Shown in pieces: positions 51,276 to 61,916 of a stretch of 64,000 nt of DNA. The position numbers were made by a program, and so were the translations under genes. The DNA comes from Phytomonas francai (Eukaryota; Euglenozoa; Kinetoplastea; Trypanosomatida; Trypanosomatidae). The notes beneath the pieces are model-generated. The model had not been told where the DNA came from. It worked only from the letters and a program-made list of their open reading frames with translations, and made no database searches. Numbering within the stretch: position 1 is the first letter of the stretch; each line of letters begins with the position of its first letter. The stretch lies in the NCBI GenBank assembly GCA_001766655.1, contig MJCC01000003.1:1445011-1509010 (forward strand), in the 5' to 3' direction.

Positions 51276-53096
51276 TTAACATTTAAATGAGTTCATGGCG
51301 GCGTAGGCGTGTGCTTTTTCTTCGTTGATTTTAGAGCGACTCCAATTCTTTACCTGTCCCATCAACTCGGACACACGAGGAATTGCCGCCTCTGCGGCCT
51401 TTACATTGACAAACGACATTCGGGTTCGCCTGGATATAAAATCCACGACGTGCTCGCAGTGCTCTCTTTCTGCCGACCACAACACCTCAGCCTCAACCAC
51501 AGGACATCCTTCAACCAGTCGCTTGAGGTAATTTTTATTGTCCTTGTACGCTAGAGCATACAGTTCGCCATAGGAATCACCGTAATTCCCTCTCCAGTGC
51601 TCGTGAACGTCCTTTGGAATATCCTTCGCCGGCACTACGGGAACGCTGTCGAAGTTACGAGAACCATACAACACCATGCTGCTAGTACTGCATGGCTTAA
51701 ACGTCTTTACCCCCTTCATGACGGTATCACGTAAGGTATCCACAGTTTCCTCAGCTATCTTGCGGTATGTCGTCCATTTGCCGCCAGTCACAGTCACCAT
51801 GTGTTTATCCTGATTTACTGTGATAACGTGTTCCCTAACCATATTTTCAGTGCTCTCATCACCATGGCCGCGGCGGTTAAGCTTCGCCAGTGGCCGAATG
51901 CCGGACCAGGCAGACATAACGGCTTCCCGTGGCATATCACCAAAAAATTTCCGTGCATTTTCCAAAAGAAATTCAACCTCCTTGCTTTTGGGTTTCGGGT
52001 CATGTGTGATAACTGTTTTCTCATCTGTGGTACCAATAAGGCAGCCCCCGAGCCATGGAATCGTGAAGATGACACGCCCATCAGATGACGGAAACACCAT
52101 AGCCTCATGGTTACGGGGGCAATACTGTTTCTCAATGACAATGTGCGTCCCTGACGAAGGAACGTTCTCAACGGAATTCTCAGCTCCGGAAAGCTTTTCC
52201 ACCATACTGGCAAATGGGCCAGTAGCATTAACGATGGACTTGGAATATACAGTTAGCTCCTCGTTCTTCAAGCAGTCCTTGAGGGTCAAACGCAGAAGCT
52301 TCTCTCCAGACGCAAGGTCAACCTCTTCTGCTTTCTTTACTTCAGTATAATTTGCGGTTACAGCACCGTACGACGCTGCTGTCATGGCTACAGAAAAGCA
52401 TAAGCGAGCGTCATTCATCTGGCCATCAAAATAGCGTACTGCTCCAAGAAGAGGCTTGTTGTGGCTATTTACCTTGCGCAAATTTGGGCAGAGAGAGATA
52501 GTTTTGTACGCCGTCAAGTATCCTGAATAAGCGATTGTGCCGCCATAAAGGGCCGCAATGAAATCATACAGCTTCGCCCCTCCCCAGTACGTGACAACCT
52601 CATAGGGGGTGTAGCACGGAAGGATGGTTGCGAGTCCGTGACAGAGGTGTGGCGCTTGGTGGATCATAATGCTGCGCTCACTAAGTGCCTCAGCTACCAG
52701 CTTCATCTGCATTAAATCACACTGGAAAACTGCCTTTTCAAGATATCGAATGCCACCATGAATAAGCTTTGTGCTCCGGCTGCTTGTTTCGCTGGCATAG
52801 TCACCCATTTCCACAAGACCCACGGAAAGGCCGCGTGTAACTGCGTCCAGTGCTACGCCTGTTCCCACGGAGCCCCCACCAATCACCATCACGTCAAAGG
52901 AGTTTTCTGGCGAGTTATGCTCTTTTAGTTTTTGAATGCACTCGCTTCGAAGAGGAGGTGTATTGTACACAAAAGGCGGGTTTGCTTTCGAGTTGAATTT
53001 GTGCCGAGTCCACGAGGGGTCCGTGTATGTGCCACCCATGGCCCCAGCAAACAAAACGGCACCGGCACCGACGATTAACTTGGCTGTAGAGACCAT
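51276..53096 (-). CDS. GPD2: FAD-dependent glycerol-3-phosphate dehydrogenase (mitochondrial type)
   Basis: 606 residues from the ATG at 53096; a longer frame would need a TTG start. Residues 1-23 are hydrophobic with small residues and could anchor or target the protein to mitochondria. The FAD Rossmann motif VIGGGSVGTG is at 71-80, followed by TRGLSVGLVEMGDYASETSS and RSTKLIHGGIRYLEKAV, the classical GlpD/Gut2 signature. Later landmarks are GTDEKTVITHDPKP and the C-terminal domain with VTVTGGKWTTYRKIAEETVD, a second conserved GlpD signature. The enzyme oxidises glycerol 3-phosphate to dihydroxyacetone phosphate and passes electrons to ubiquinone; in trypanosomatids it works with the glycosomal NAD-linked enzyme as a shuttle that reoxidises glycosomal NADH. 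Length fits the family (about 600). No EF-hand extension like that of animal GPD2 is present. Confidence 0.92.
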   Translation of the reverse strand: MVSTAKLIVGAGAVLFAGAMGGTYTDPSWTRHKFNSKANPPFVYNTPPLRSECIQKLKEHNSPENSFDVMVIGGGSVGTGVALDAVTRGLSVGLVEMGDYASETSSRSTKLIHGGIRYLEKAVFQCDLMQMKLVAEALSERSIMIHQAPHLCHGLATILPCYTPYEVVTYWGGAKLYDFIAALYGGTIAYSGYLTAYKTISLCPNLRKVNSHNKPLLGAVRYFDGQMNDARLCFSVAMTAASYGAVTANYTEVKKAEEVDLASGEKLLRLTLKDCLKNEELTVYSKSIVNATGPFASMVEKLSGAENSVENVPSSGTHIVIEKQYCPRNHEAMVFPSSDGRVIFTIPWLGGCLIGTTDEKTVITHDPKPKSKEVEFLLENARKFFGDMPREAVMSAWSGIRPLAKLNRRGHGDESTENMVREHVITVNQDKHMVTVTGGKWTTYRKIAEETVDTLRDTVMKGVKTFKPCSTSSMVLYGSRNFDSVPVVPAKDIPKDVHEHWRGNYGDSYGELYALAYKDNKNYLKRLVEGCPVVEAEVLWSAEREHCEHVVDFISRRTRMSFVNVKAAEAAIPRVSELMGQVKNWSRSKINEEKAHAYAAMNSFKC

Positions 53097-54436
53097 TTCG
53101 GATTTATTATTTTTACACAATAATAGGCAATTACCAAGGAGTCTTTAATTAAAAGTTGTGCTTCTAAACAAAATGGCTACGGTAGACAAAAATTGTGAGT
53201 AAAGGAAAATAACATCAAATCAAAAAAGGAACATATATGTTTACTTGTATGATGATACGCGTTTGGGAGATCAAAGAAAAAAGAGTCAGAGCACTGTCAA
53301 AAGCTATAGACTGGTCTCATAGATTTATGTGTACCTAACAAGAGGTAATGCGTCAAGGCGAGAATCAATAAGATGGATGAGAATAACGAAAGTTAAAACG
53401 AAAAGGGGAAAAACCTTCTACGTTCACTTTATATATATGTAGATAGATCGACTAATTGAGTTTTTCCACCCATTTAATGTTCACATACTATGAAAAGGAA
53501 TATTATCCACTTCTCCTTCAATTCAAAGGAATCATTATTAGAATTTTTAAAATATAGAGTATGCTTTCGGCTCAGGGATAAATACCATGTAGAACCTCTA
53601 ATCATTCGAAGACTCGCAGCTCCCTTAAGCGAAATCCATAGGGGTGAAATTCCGATGAACTCACGAGGCCAACGCATCTCTGCTCCAGAGGTCTTGCATT
53701 ACCAGAAAAAAAACATATCAAGGGCCAGAGAAAACAAAAATAGGTGTTGTAATTATTTGACATAGACAGCTTGCAGTGAAGTCGCAATGCTCCCCCCGAT
53801 TGCTCTTTAATTCATCATCCTAAAAGAAGCCATTTTGAATTGAAAGCTCGAAATCCCTTTTGAGTAGAACTCAACTTAGAATATCTATTAAGCTCTGATT
53901 GTGGCTCTCGTTTGTTGAGACGTCGCACTATAATGTGGGAATCATCCAAATACTTCCGTATACAGACTGAACACTATCACCCTGACCGTTATTGTCTCCT
54001 TTTAACTACTATACAGCGAAAATGAAGCATACTCTTTAAGTAAACAGGTTGTTGATGTTCGCTTATACTCCTTTCCCAAGCAACTTATTTATAATCGGTA
54101 TAGAACACCGAAATGTGAAAGGAATACTTCGATTTTATTGCAACACCCTAAGTAGCTTATTCTCTTTGATGATTTTCTTTCAAAGACTCGCCAGAGCGTG
54201 GCGTTATATTCTCTACCATAACCCCTTTCTAGAAGGAAAAAGATGTCGTGAGAATACTTTATGAATAAATGTGGCAACACAATTTTTTTTTTTAAAGGGC
54301 ATAAAATTGTATCCAAGGGCTATCCATGGGGTTTTTAAGGTTTTCATCCACGCTGATTTTGTACAAGGCTAAAAAGAGCAAAATTAACACCAGTACCACT
54401 GCTGTGCGTTTTGCCAGATGCATAGAAGGAAAACAA
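53097..54436. other. 1.3-kb intergenic region, no secure gene
   Basis: AT-rich. A moderately GC-richer patch at about 53560-53720 gives open frames on both strands: a 91-codon plus ORF at 53490-53765 and a 67-codon minus ORF at 53474-53677. Neither shows a motif, and both run through the same bases, so at most one could be a remnant. Confidence 0.45.
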
Positions 54437-55468
54437 TCATACAAGGCTAAGTGGTGCCCTGCCACTGATATCTAGCTTAGGGTGTTCCAACATCGACTGT
54501 GGCGGAAAAATAGTATGCATAAGGCTATCGATCAGTTTTAACCGGCGTCGAACAGTTACTGTTGAATTCCTCCTCTGCATTTCACGCCTAGTGGTAGATG
54601 AACAGAGTAAAATTAAATACAGAAAAGCCATCCCTCCCACCGCCAGAGTGATTGAAATGTTGAAGACAAACAAAAAAACAGCACCAATATGCATTTCGTT
54701 TAAGACAGTTGGAATCGAGTCAGGATCTGAATTAGCACGTAAATGATCATTCCCATTAACATCGCGCTTTGCGGCTGAAGCTAAAAGGGGCGTGGTTTGG
54801 TTTCTCTTAGCCGGGAAAATGACATTGTTAAGAAAGAAATTCACTGTCCAAAATAATCCCATTAGTGAGGCGAATGCAACTGAAAACAAATACAGGATAA
54901 ACCAACGCAGGCTGCGTATACCGACACAACCACCAATAATTTTGCAGTGGTGGTCGTGCTCTAAAACGCAAACGCCACAAACATAGCAGTGCGATGTACG
55001 TGGAGGCCGGCGTATGCCACACACACGGCAGTATACCAATGACAACTCCCTGCCAAGGGGATCTTCTTCGTTTGGATTTAGACGCGGGTACACACCGGGA
55101 TCAGTACACGTTAAAAGAAAAGATGACGCAAAGGCAGTAAGTAGAAGCCCTACCACAACACTCAGTTCCAACGTACTTATTTCAGTCCATAGGATGTAAA
55201 TATTAGACCCCGCAAGCACTAAGGTGATAGTCGTGGGGATACAAATTAGAAACCAATCTGGGCTAAAGTAGAAGTTGAAACCGCAAATTTTTTTCTTCTT
55301 TATTCGGCCCAGAGCCGCCTCAGACATGTTGCATCGCGTGCTGTACTCTGCATATTCTTCCAATTGGATAGGCAACTGAAGCGAACTGGAGGGCTGCGTG
55401 ACCTCCTTACCAGGGATTGAGTAAGAATTAGAAGCTGTCGACTGTTTCATGATTAGTACAGGAAACAT
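54437..55468 (-). CDS. DHHC-type palmitoyltransferase with unusual active-site flank
   Basis: 343 residues, four predicted membrane helices (about 72-92, 100-120, 188-213 and 262-290) around a zinc-binding cysteine-rich domain, the standard ZDHHC layout. The CRD runs from YCRVCGIRRPPRTSHC through VCGVCVLEHDHHCKIIGGCV, with the catalytic DHHC at 172-175 (Cys175) and all expected zinc Cys/His in place. The residues after DHHC are KIIGGCVG instead of the usual PWIGNCVG, so the common Pro-Trp and Asn are missing. The post-DHHC TTxE motif is not clear. The enzyme attaches palmitate to cysteines of membrane proteins at endomembranes; about a dozen paralogues exist in trypanosomatids. Start: ATG at 55468, or the second Met seven codons on. 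Confidence 0.85.
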   Translation of the reverse strand: MFPVLIMKQSTASNSYSIPGKEVTQPSSSLQLPIQLEEYAEYSTRCNMSEAALGRIKKKKICGFNFYFSPDWFLICIPTTITLVLAGSNIYILWTEISTLELSVVVGLLLTAFASSFLLTCTDPGVYPRLNPNEEDPLGRELSLVYCRVCGIRRPPRTSHCYVCGVCVLEHDHHCKIIGGCVGIRSLRWFILYLFSVAFASLMGLFWTVNFFLNNVIFPAKRNQTTPLLASAAKRDVNGNDHLRANSDPDSIPTVLNEMHIGAVFLFVFNISITLAVGGMAFLYLILLCSSTTRREMQRRNSTVTVRRRLKLIDSLMHTIFPPQSMLEHPKLDISGRAPLSLV

Positions 55469-56082
55469 TTCCTTGCTTAAAAAATTGGTAACCTGTGAAG
55501 CTTTGTCGCGACTATCTAGTTGGAAAGATATGAAGTGGTTTGAAATCCCTTTGAAAACTATAATACTATATTGTGATATCTTATTAACAGAAGAAAATCA
55601 GTGTGCTTGCAATAGATAAATGACGGAAAAATGGGTCACCATAATAAAAAAGCGCGCGAGCGAGAGGGGGGAGAATTATCCTAGTATTCTGCAAAAGACT
55701 GACAAACCAAACACTATTAAGCAGGTACCCCTTGTAAATTGAAGTGCACACACTTGCCAGCAAGATTATTTGCTTTTCCTTTTTTAAGCCAGAATACAAA
55801 ATAAAGAATTCAATTTCTTTCTATTCAATGGTATCTCAGTGTATTTATTCTAGTCACTGAGAAGCGAGCGATAGAGCCAAGTGTGCCAATACGAAAATAC
55901 AATAATCAGTACACAAGACAAATCACATAAAATATAAATCGCCAAACTAGCGGCAAAAACATCTATATGCATTTTTTCCTCCATCTGGAATACTTCTCGG
56001 AAAAAAGTGAAGGACATCGTAATGGAGTCTTACCAAAAAGAATATTAAAAAATCTAATGCGTGAAGGTTCAAGCTCTGGATA
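55469..56082. other. Intergenic region, no gene seen
   Basis: About 610 AT-rich bases. A purine run with GCGCGCGAGCGAGAGGGGGG at 55650-55671 stands out but gives no feature. The 71-codon minus ORF at 55584-55799 is unsupported. Confidence 0.5.
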
Positions 56083-56508
56083 TTAGAGACCACTCTTAGA
56101 ATATGCTTCCTCGCGAGTAGCATTGTATTTGGCTACCGCCTTTGTCCCCTCACTCATGGCGTGTTTAGCTATCTCCGGAGGAAGAAGAAGTCGAGCAGAG
56201 GTCTGAATTTCACGCGCTGTTAGTGTCTTAACCTTGTTTATTTTTGCAACAAACACTGCCTCCGATTGGATCTTGTTGAACATATCCTCAATAAATGAAG
56301 ATAGAACTCGGACAGAGGTTTTGCTTAGAGACCCACGCTTTATAACTTGGTGGAAGACACGATGGATGTACAAGTCCCAATGCTGCCTTTTTTTGTGTGT
56401 TTTGCGCTTGTGTCCAGCACCAGGTCGTGCAGCTTTTCCGGCGAAACGTTTACCTTTGCCTTTGCCACCGAACGGAATCGGGCGCTTTCCACCTTTAGTC
56501 GGGGGCAT
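56083..56508 (-). CDS. H2B.V: Histone H2B variant (H2B.V-like)
   Basis: 141 residues with a complete histone fold: HWDLYIHRVFHQV (alpha-1), SLSKTSVRVLSSFIEDMFNKIQSEA (alpha-2), and TLTAREIQTSARLLLPPEIAKHAMSEGTKAVAKYN (alpha-3 and alpha-C), which is the H2B C-terminal signature. The N-terminal tail (about 1-45) is long and Gly/Lys-rich (MPPTKGGKRPIPFGGKGKGK), longer than that of canonical trypanosomatid H2B (about 110 residues in total) and in line with the variant H2B.V (about 140). In T. brucei H2B.V pairs with H2A.Z and marks transcription start regions. The gene is single in this window, whereas canonical H2B genes are usually in tandem arrays, which supports the variant. The C-terminal extension after KYN (ATREEAYSKSGL) is also unlike canonical H2B. 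Confidence 0.85.
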   Translation of the reverse strand: MPPTKGGKRPIPFGGKGKGKRFAGKAARPGAGHKRKTHKKRQHWDLYIHRVFHQVIKRGSLSKTSVRVLSSFIEDMFNKIQSEAVFVAKINKVKTLTAREIQTSARLLLPPEIAKHAMSEGTKAVAKYNATREEAYSKSGL

Positions 56509-57154
56509 ACTTACCAGCTGTTCTTCGTCTTTCCTTTGGGGTTATTAGCCAAAATTCAAAGTGGGTTAGAGATCTTGCTATTATTGTTTTCAGGCTGTTT
56601 AATGCTGAAATTGGTGCCGCAGAAGTGCATGTGAAAAATAGCGTAGAAAAGTAAGAATTTCGAAAAGCAAAACCATCTTTCATACAAAAATATTCAAGGG
56701 ATTCAAATACATCGACAAAAAGCAGTTCATAAAAAGATAGAAAAATGCGCAATTTTAAAAAGGTGGAAAGGGCAGGATAAGTTCTAAGAAACAATAACAA
56801 CTCAAATAAAAAAATGGCCACTATTATAGCAATCTATAATATTCAAATGTCAGGATGTTTAAATTGATTTTTATCTTAGAGATAGCAATTATGATGCCAT
56901 GGAGCGAGTAAAGAGCACATCTCCAGAGTAAACTATAGCAAAAATACACTTTCTGTTGCTTTCAAGATGTTCTTCATCGCATTTGATATTTCGCAATATT
57001 TGCATGAAATATCCGGAATCATTCGGCTATAGACGCTGCCTGGTTCATAGTCCCCTATAGAAGTACCAAAGAATCATAACCCTTTGCACATGATCCTTTT
57101 CATTGTGGATAGGTTAACTCTGCACACTATCAATATTAATCCATCGTGAATTTA
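56509..57154. other. Intergenic region, no gene seen
   Basis: About 650 AT-rich bases. The minus-strand 108-codon ORF at 56495-56821 is Phe/Leu/Ser-rich, overlaps the start of the histone gene and is not supported. On the minus strand, T-rich sequence near 56800-56830 could serve as the histone gene's splice tract. Confidence 0.5.
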
Positions 57155-58900
57155 TCATGCAGAACTGGCCTGCTGACGGTGATTCAAGGATTGAACCCAT
57201 TGGGTTGACAAGGAGAGTATAGATTCACGAAGGTAGACGTATTCCTCGGGAGTATTGTACACAAAGGTGCTGATACGCACGTAGAGCCTTCCTTCCACAA
57301 ATTTGACAGGCACCTCAATTTTATAGAAATCATGAAGTAAGTCTTGAATGTATCTGGCAGTGATCAACTTGCTCTGTAAGGCTTCTGGAAGTTCGACGAG
57401 AGACATAAACGGAGACATCCGTGCCACCTTGCGGGTCCGAAAAGACTGAGCAAGCATGTCTACAGCCGAAATGAGGAGGTTGTTGCAGTACTGACGGACA
57501 CGATTGCAGTCCTGGGATTCCCAAAAATCAACCAATGCGGGAATGCATAAACTCGCACCAAAATCGAAAGTTCCACTCCTCATGAATTTTGAATGAAACC
57601 CGCCTGTCGCACCGTGCGAGCGCACAACACTCGGAATCTTGCATATGTCTTCTTGGCGCACCCACATGAAGCCAACAGATTTGGGCGACGAAAACCATTT
57701 GTGAAGGTTGGCGGCAAACACGCTAGGTTGGGACTCTTGATGAACTAAATGAAAATCAAGATCGACCCCAAGTGGCGCGTGCGTACCATCAACACTAATT
57801 TTGTTGACACCTCGCTTTCGCAGGGCAGGTATAATATGACTGAAAATAGGGAAACAAAAAGCTGTTATGGAGGTGATATAATCAATCACCATCACCGTAC
57901 ACTGAGGAGGAAACTAGCCACAGATTGCTTCTGCAATCGCGCCGTAGTCACCCATGACTTCCTCGTCGTGGAGGTATTTTGAAAGAAGCACTTCGTGGCA
58001 TGTTGCTCCAACCTCTTGACAACGAAGCAACAACATATTGTACACTGCCAGATATTCGGTATCCATGTATGCTACGACATCCCCTTTTGTGATCAGGCCC
58101 ATAGCGCAATTCATGCCAAATGTAGCATTTTGTACAATAACAAGCTGTTTCGGATCTGCATGAAAAAAATGAGCAATGCGTGAAATGCTATATATAAGGA
58201 GCTCAAAAAGCCTTCAGTCTATGAAATCCACAACTTCGGTTTCAATTTCCTCCTCGTACCAGTGCTTGATAGCAATAGCCCCGCTCAAAGCACTACCAAA
58301 GGCGCCGTGGTTAATAACGGCCATGCTGGATGTTATACCAATGAATTTATCACGAAATTCGAGACCAATTGGACACGCAGAGACGGCATCCATACGATAA
58401 GGGCGTTGATGAGCGTTGCAGTCGGCAAACATCGCTGATCTAGAAGGATTGCTAGCACCGGGGGGGGGGGGGGGGGGAACAGCGCATCCCTCTTCGCTGC
58501 ATTGGCTCATAACAACAGAGAAATCAAATTCCTTTAGGCTTCCCGTAACATGGTGAGACATTTCAGGAGCGTCCTTGGGTTGGGTTTCATCCAAAGTTCT
58601 TTTTACTGTATCTCGAAAGAAGCTGAAGTGAAACATCCGAAGCCTCTCTAGTTCGTGGGCAGAAAGAATCTTCCGAGCAAACAATGGAAAGAATGACGGT
58701 GGTGCCTGGCACTCCGTGTCAAGTGAGCGCATAAGATCGTCAATGTTGGGAGAGCGGAATGACTCAAACCCCTCATAGCTCGATATTTTGTCTCCCAACC
58801 TCGCTGCTTTTGCTTCATTCAACTTATCCTGGAGCACATCAGTTAGTGCGATATTTTCCCACCGAATTGGAACTGCTAACTTATCGTAGTGCACTTCCAT
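57155..58900 (-). pseudogene. Class V aminotransferase-like gene interrupted by TGA and TAG
   Basis: One frame runs from the ATG at 58900 to a TGA at 57155, 581 codons, interrupted only by TGA at codon 229 (58214-58216) and TAG at codon 329 (57914-57916). Homology continues smoothly across both. It matches the isopenicillin N epimerase-like branch of class V PLP enzymes: FIGITSSMAVINHGAFGSAL (about 190-209), then DPKQLVIVQNATFGMNCAMG, VMVIDYITSITAFCFPI, KISVDGTHAPLGVDL, and SVFAANLHKWFSSPKSVGFM, in which the Lys of LHKW binds PLP and the Asp of VDG pairs with its ring nitrogen. An N-terminal extension of about 190 residues includes a polyproline run made by a G18 tract at 58460-58477. The likely family reaction is C-S or amino-acid chemistry, not penicillin synthesis. 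Either a young pseudogene, a sequencing error, or recoding. Confidence 0.7.
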
Positions 58901-60341
58901 TTAGAAGTATGTCCAAATATACAGAATACCAATGAAGACTACAACAAAAGAAATTCTTTTCAGCATGGTTTAATTCTATAAATTAGGAAAGAAAATGCTA
59001 TTAAGACAAAGTAAGTAAATCAATAACTCAATTTGAAAATAATGATAGCGACCCTTTTCTACCAGTCAGTTTTAAAATCAGGGTTGCTATTCATCATAAA
59101 TACTTCAAAAAAAAAAGAATTTTCACGAAATGGGGGTATGCAGAATACCCATTTACGCGGGAGGAAGGGAGGGGGATATTTGCACTCACGTTCATATTAA
59201 ATGCCCGAAAAATATAATTATATTAAATGGTCAATATTGTAAATAATACGATAGAATTTTCTCTAGCTGCTTAGATTTTCAAAGAAGTTTTAACAAGGCG
59301 AATATCATCATAGAATCGAACGAGTACCTTAGTTTTGTTAAAGCAGCCTCTACGATTAAGCAAGACAACTATGGAAGCAGTCTACAACAGGAAGATCCTT
59401 AGTCGTTGAATCTTGAAATTCATTTCAAATTAGGAAAAACAAAAAACTATAGATGAATAAAAAGGGTGCAGGATATGCGTATGGAATTCATCGGAGACTA
59501 ATGTAAAATTAAAATTTGTGTTTCGCAATTTGGACTTTAGTGTCATCAATTGCTATTTAGTAGAGCTTACAAACTGAGAAATGAAGGTAGCAGAAAGGAA
59601 AAAAGGATATAAAAGGGAGTGCACAGGTTCAATAAGAGGTGAAATGGTGAATTTAATGGAGTAGACTCCGTCCTAAGTTTTATTTCTTGATTTCAGGGGA
59701 CACAGCATCAGCCTTAGTCTTCTATACCTACTAAATTGCCCAATGGGGCTTTTATAAATAGAGTTACTGGATAGAAAAGTGTAATAAATGAAGAATCTAC
59801 TTATCGCTAACGTGGTTCTTAGCCATAACTACATAGGATTCCGATGCTATCTAGAAGGGATTCTATAGGGACATACAGGGGTGAGTGTAAAAAGAGTATA
59901 AAAGAATCATAACGTATGACAAGTGTTAATGATTTTTTTTAAAGGATAATAAGTCAAAAATAAATCCTTTGTTCACTCTTCAGACAGAAAGTACACTGAG
60001 AACAAATTTCGAGACAACCTCAAAAACAAGTTTCAAAAACAATATAAAAATATTTTACTTCGTTAAATAAGAGAGCACTCAACAAAATTTAATATCAGAA
60101 AAAAATTCCAAATAGTGATGATACGCCGGACTTTCACTGTCACCAAACTGCAAGGACACACATTTCATAATAAAGAAACTCATCTCAACAAGGGATTCAA
60201 TATGGCATGAGCCAACAAATATTCTTTTCCTGTTGTGAATGGCAAAAAAAAGGGGGGGCTCTCAGTATTTTAAAATTAAAACGAAACAATAACAAACAAC
60301 TGAAACGCTTCTTCGATAGCATAATTGTGGGTAGTGAATAA
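58901..60341. other. 1.4-kb AT-rich intergenic region, no gene seen
   Basis: No open frame of interest on either strand. The sequence is AT-rich with scattered short A-runs, including one at about 59107-59118. No RNA gene could be recognised. Confidence 0.5.
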
Positions 60342-61586
60342 CTAATAAACCCCTTTAATGAGGTTTGACTCATTTTCTTGTAATGTTTTAACGAAGCCCT
60401 CATTTGGTTGTGCCGCAGGTCGTGCTTGTCTGATAATCGATATGGCCTGTTCATATGAAATATGCATCTCCTTCATGATATATGCCGCTGCAACAGCAAC
60501 GGAGCGGGACAACCCTGCAAAGCAATGTACAAGAACACCAGATTTTGCTTTTCTAGCTTGGTCAATAAACTCAAAGGCCTCCTTGAAAATGAAGGCAATG
60601 TTCTCCCCTGGAAAGTCGTCAAACATAATAACTCTGTGAATCATACCTAGCTCAATATTTACATTCATATTTCTTCCTATGGTTAAAACATATTTAATGC
60701 CACAATATTGATAAACCGAAGCCGCTTGGGCCGTGCGCAATGATCCAATGTATAGAAAATCTATCACTTTGTCAGGGTAAATCTTGTTCAATGAAAGCGA
60801 CAGCCATGGCAAGTTTTTTGACCAATCTTCTGCCACAATCTGCTCAACATACGGTGGCCTATTATCTATTCTAAGTAATGTTTGTTCAACCTTCACACCG
60901 GTATTCCACATCTTCGCAAGTACACATTCAAGAAGAATTTCATAGGGAAGCGCCTTGATCATTTCTTCGTTCTGTCCAAGCAGGACTTCCCTCAAGAATT
61001 GACAATGCTCAAAAAAAACAATCGGAAACTGGTTTAGGACGTTATTCTCCAGACCTATCTGCTCCAGGGAAGGCAAGATTTTCCGATCGGAATCGAGCTG
61101 TGGAAACGTTGATATCTTATTGCCGTTGAGCATCAATATCTTAAGTTTCGGCAAATAAAATAAAGACTCAGGAAGGCGCTCTAATTTATTTGAGTTGACG
61201 AAAAGACTACTCAAATGATAGCAATTGGGATGAATAAACATTTCCCCTGGCAATTCAACCAAATTATTCTGGGAAAGATTAAGTTGAGTAAGCGACTCCA
61301 ATAAAAGTCCAAGAGGTACTATAGTTAACTCAAAAGCGGAAAGGTCGCACTCACCATAAATTTGGCTTTGCAGGATTTCCTTCGAAATTTCGCTACCAAT
61401 ATTGTGAGGTGAGGGCGGTTGGAGGGTCTGTTTTTTTTTCACAGGTTGTACTATCGGTTGTTCGGCTCCCGAACAGCTGGAGTGTCTACTACTAAAAGTG
61501 TCAAAAACTAAATCACTGTATGACAGCCCACTCGTCACAGAAATTGTGGCAGGTTCATCGTCAATGCTTTCCTCTAAACTCGACAT
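60342..61586 (-). CDS. LRR-containing dual-specificity phosphatase
   Basis: 414 residues from the ATG at 61586; a longer frame depends on a TTG and reads through AT-rich sequence. A polar N-terminus (1-75) is followed by leucine-rich repeats (about 80-225), with units such as LTQLNLSQNNLVELPGEMF, LSSLFVNSNKLERLPESLF and LKILMLNGNKISTFPQL. The dual-specificity phosphatase domain occupies about 275-405: VIDFLYIGSLRTAQ, the acid in FDDFPGE (D323/D324) and the active-site loop HCFAGLSRS with Cys355 and Arg361, followed by AAAYIMKEMHISYEQAISII and RQARPAAQPNEGFVKTL. All residues for catalysis are present. LRR-DSPs of this layout are described as a kinetoplastid-restricted phosphatase group, which also supports the organism assignment. 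Substrate unknown. Confidence 0.88.
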   Translation of the reverse strand: MSSLEESIDDEPATISVTSGLSYSDLVFDTFSSRHSSCSGAEQPIVQPVKKKQTLQPPSPHNIGSEISKEILQSQIYGECDLSAFELTIVPLGLLLESLTQLNLSQNNLVELPGEMFIHPNCYHLSSLFVNSNKLERLPESLFYLPKLKILMLNGNKISTFPQLDSDRKILPSLEQIGLENNVLNQFPIVFFEHCQFLREVLLGQNEEMIKALPYEILLECVLAKMWNTGVKVEQTLLRIDNRPPYVEQIVAEDWSKNLPWLSLSLNKIYPDKVIDFLYIGSLRTAQAASVYQYCGIKYVLTIGRNMNVNIELGMIHRVIMFDDFPGENIAFIFKEAFEFIDQARKAKSGVLVHCFAGLSRSVAVAAAYIMKEMHISYEQAISIIRQARPAAQPNEGFVKTLQENESNLIKGVY

Positions 61587-61869
61587 TGAGACCACTAATA
61601 TGGAAAAAAATAATCCTAAAAAAAAATAGTCATGACAAGCCAAAAACGTATCACGTAAAACATGTGAGGGAAAATGGCAATGAAATAAAGCAAACAAAAG
61701 TCATCAACAAAGTCAAATTATGTATATATAAAATACAAAACAAGGTTCAGATAGACAGAGCACTATAAAGTTTTTTAAAAACATCGATCTAGCATTAGAA
61801 TACTTGACCTAATGCTTAAGATGATAGGCAAATAAAAACGTTTATGTATGTTCAATTACCGGAGAACGT

Positions 61870-61916
<47 letters not shown>

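Noticed and set aside
51276..53120. TTG start for the glycerol-3-phosphate dehydrogenase
   Set aside because: Nuclear kinetoplastid genes start at ATG; the ATG at 53096 gives a family-length protein.
53474..53765. Overlapping ORFs on both strands in the spacer before the dehydrogenase
   Set aside because: Both run through the same bases, neither has a motif, and the signal is weaker than in the three reported remnants.
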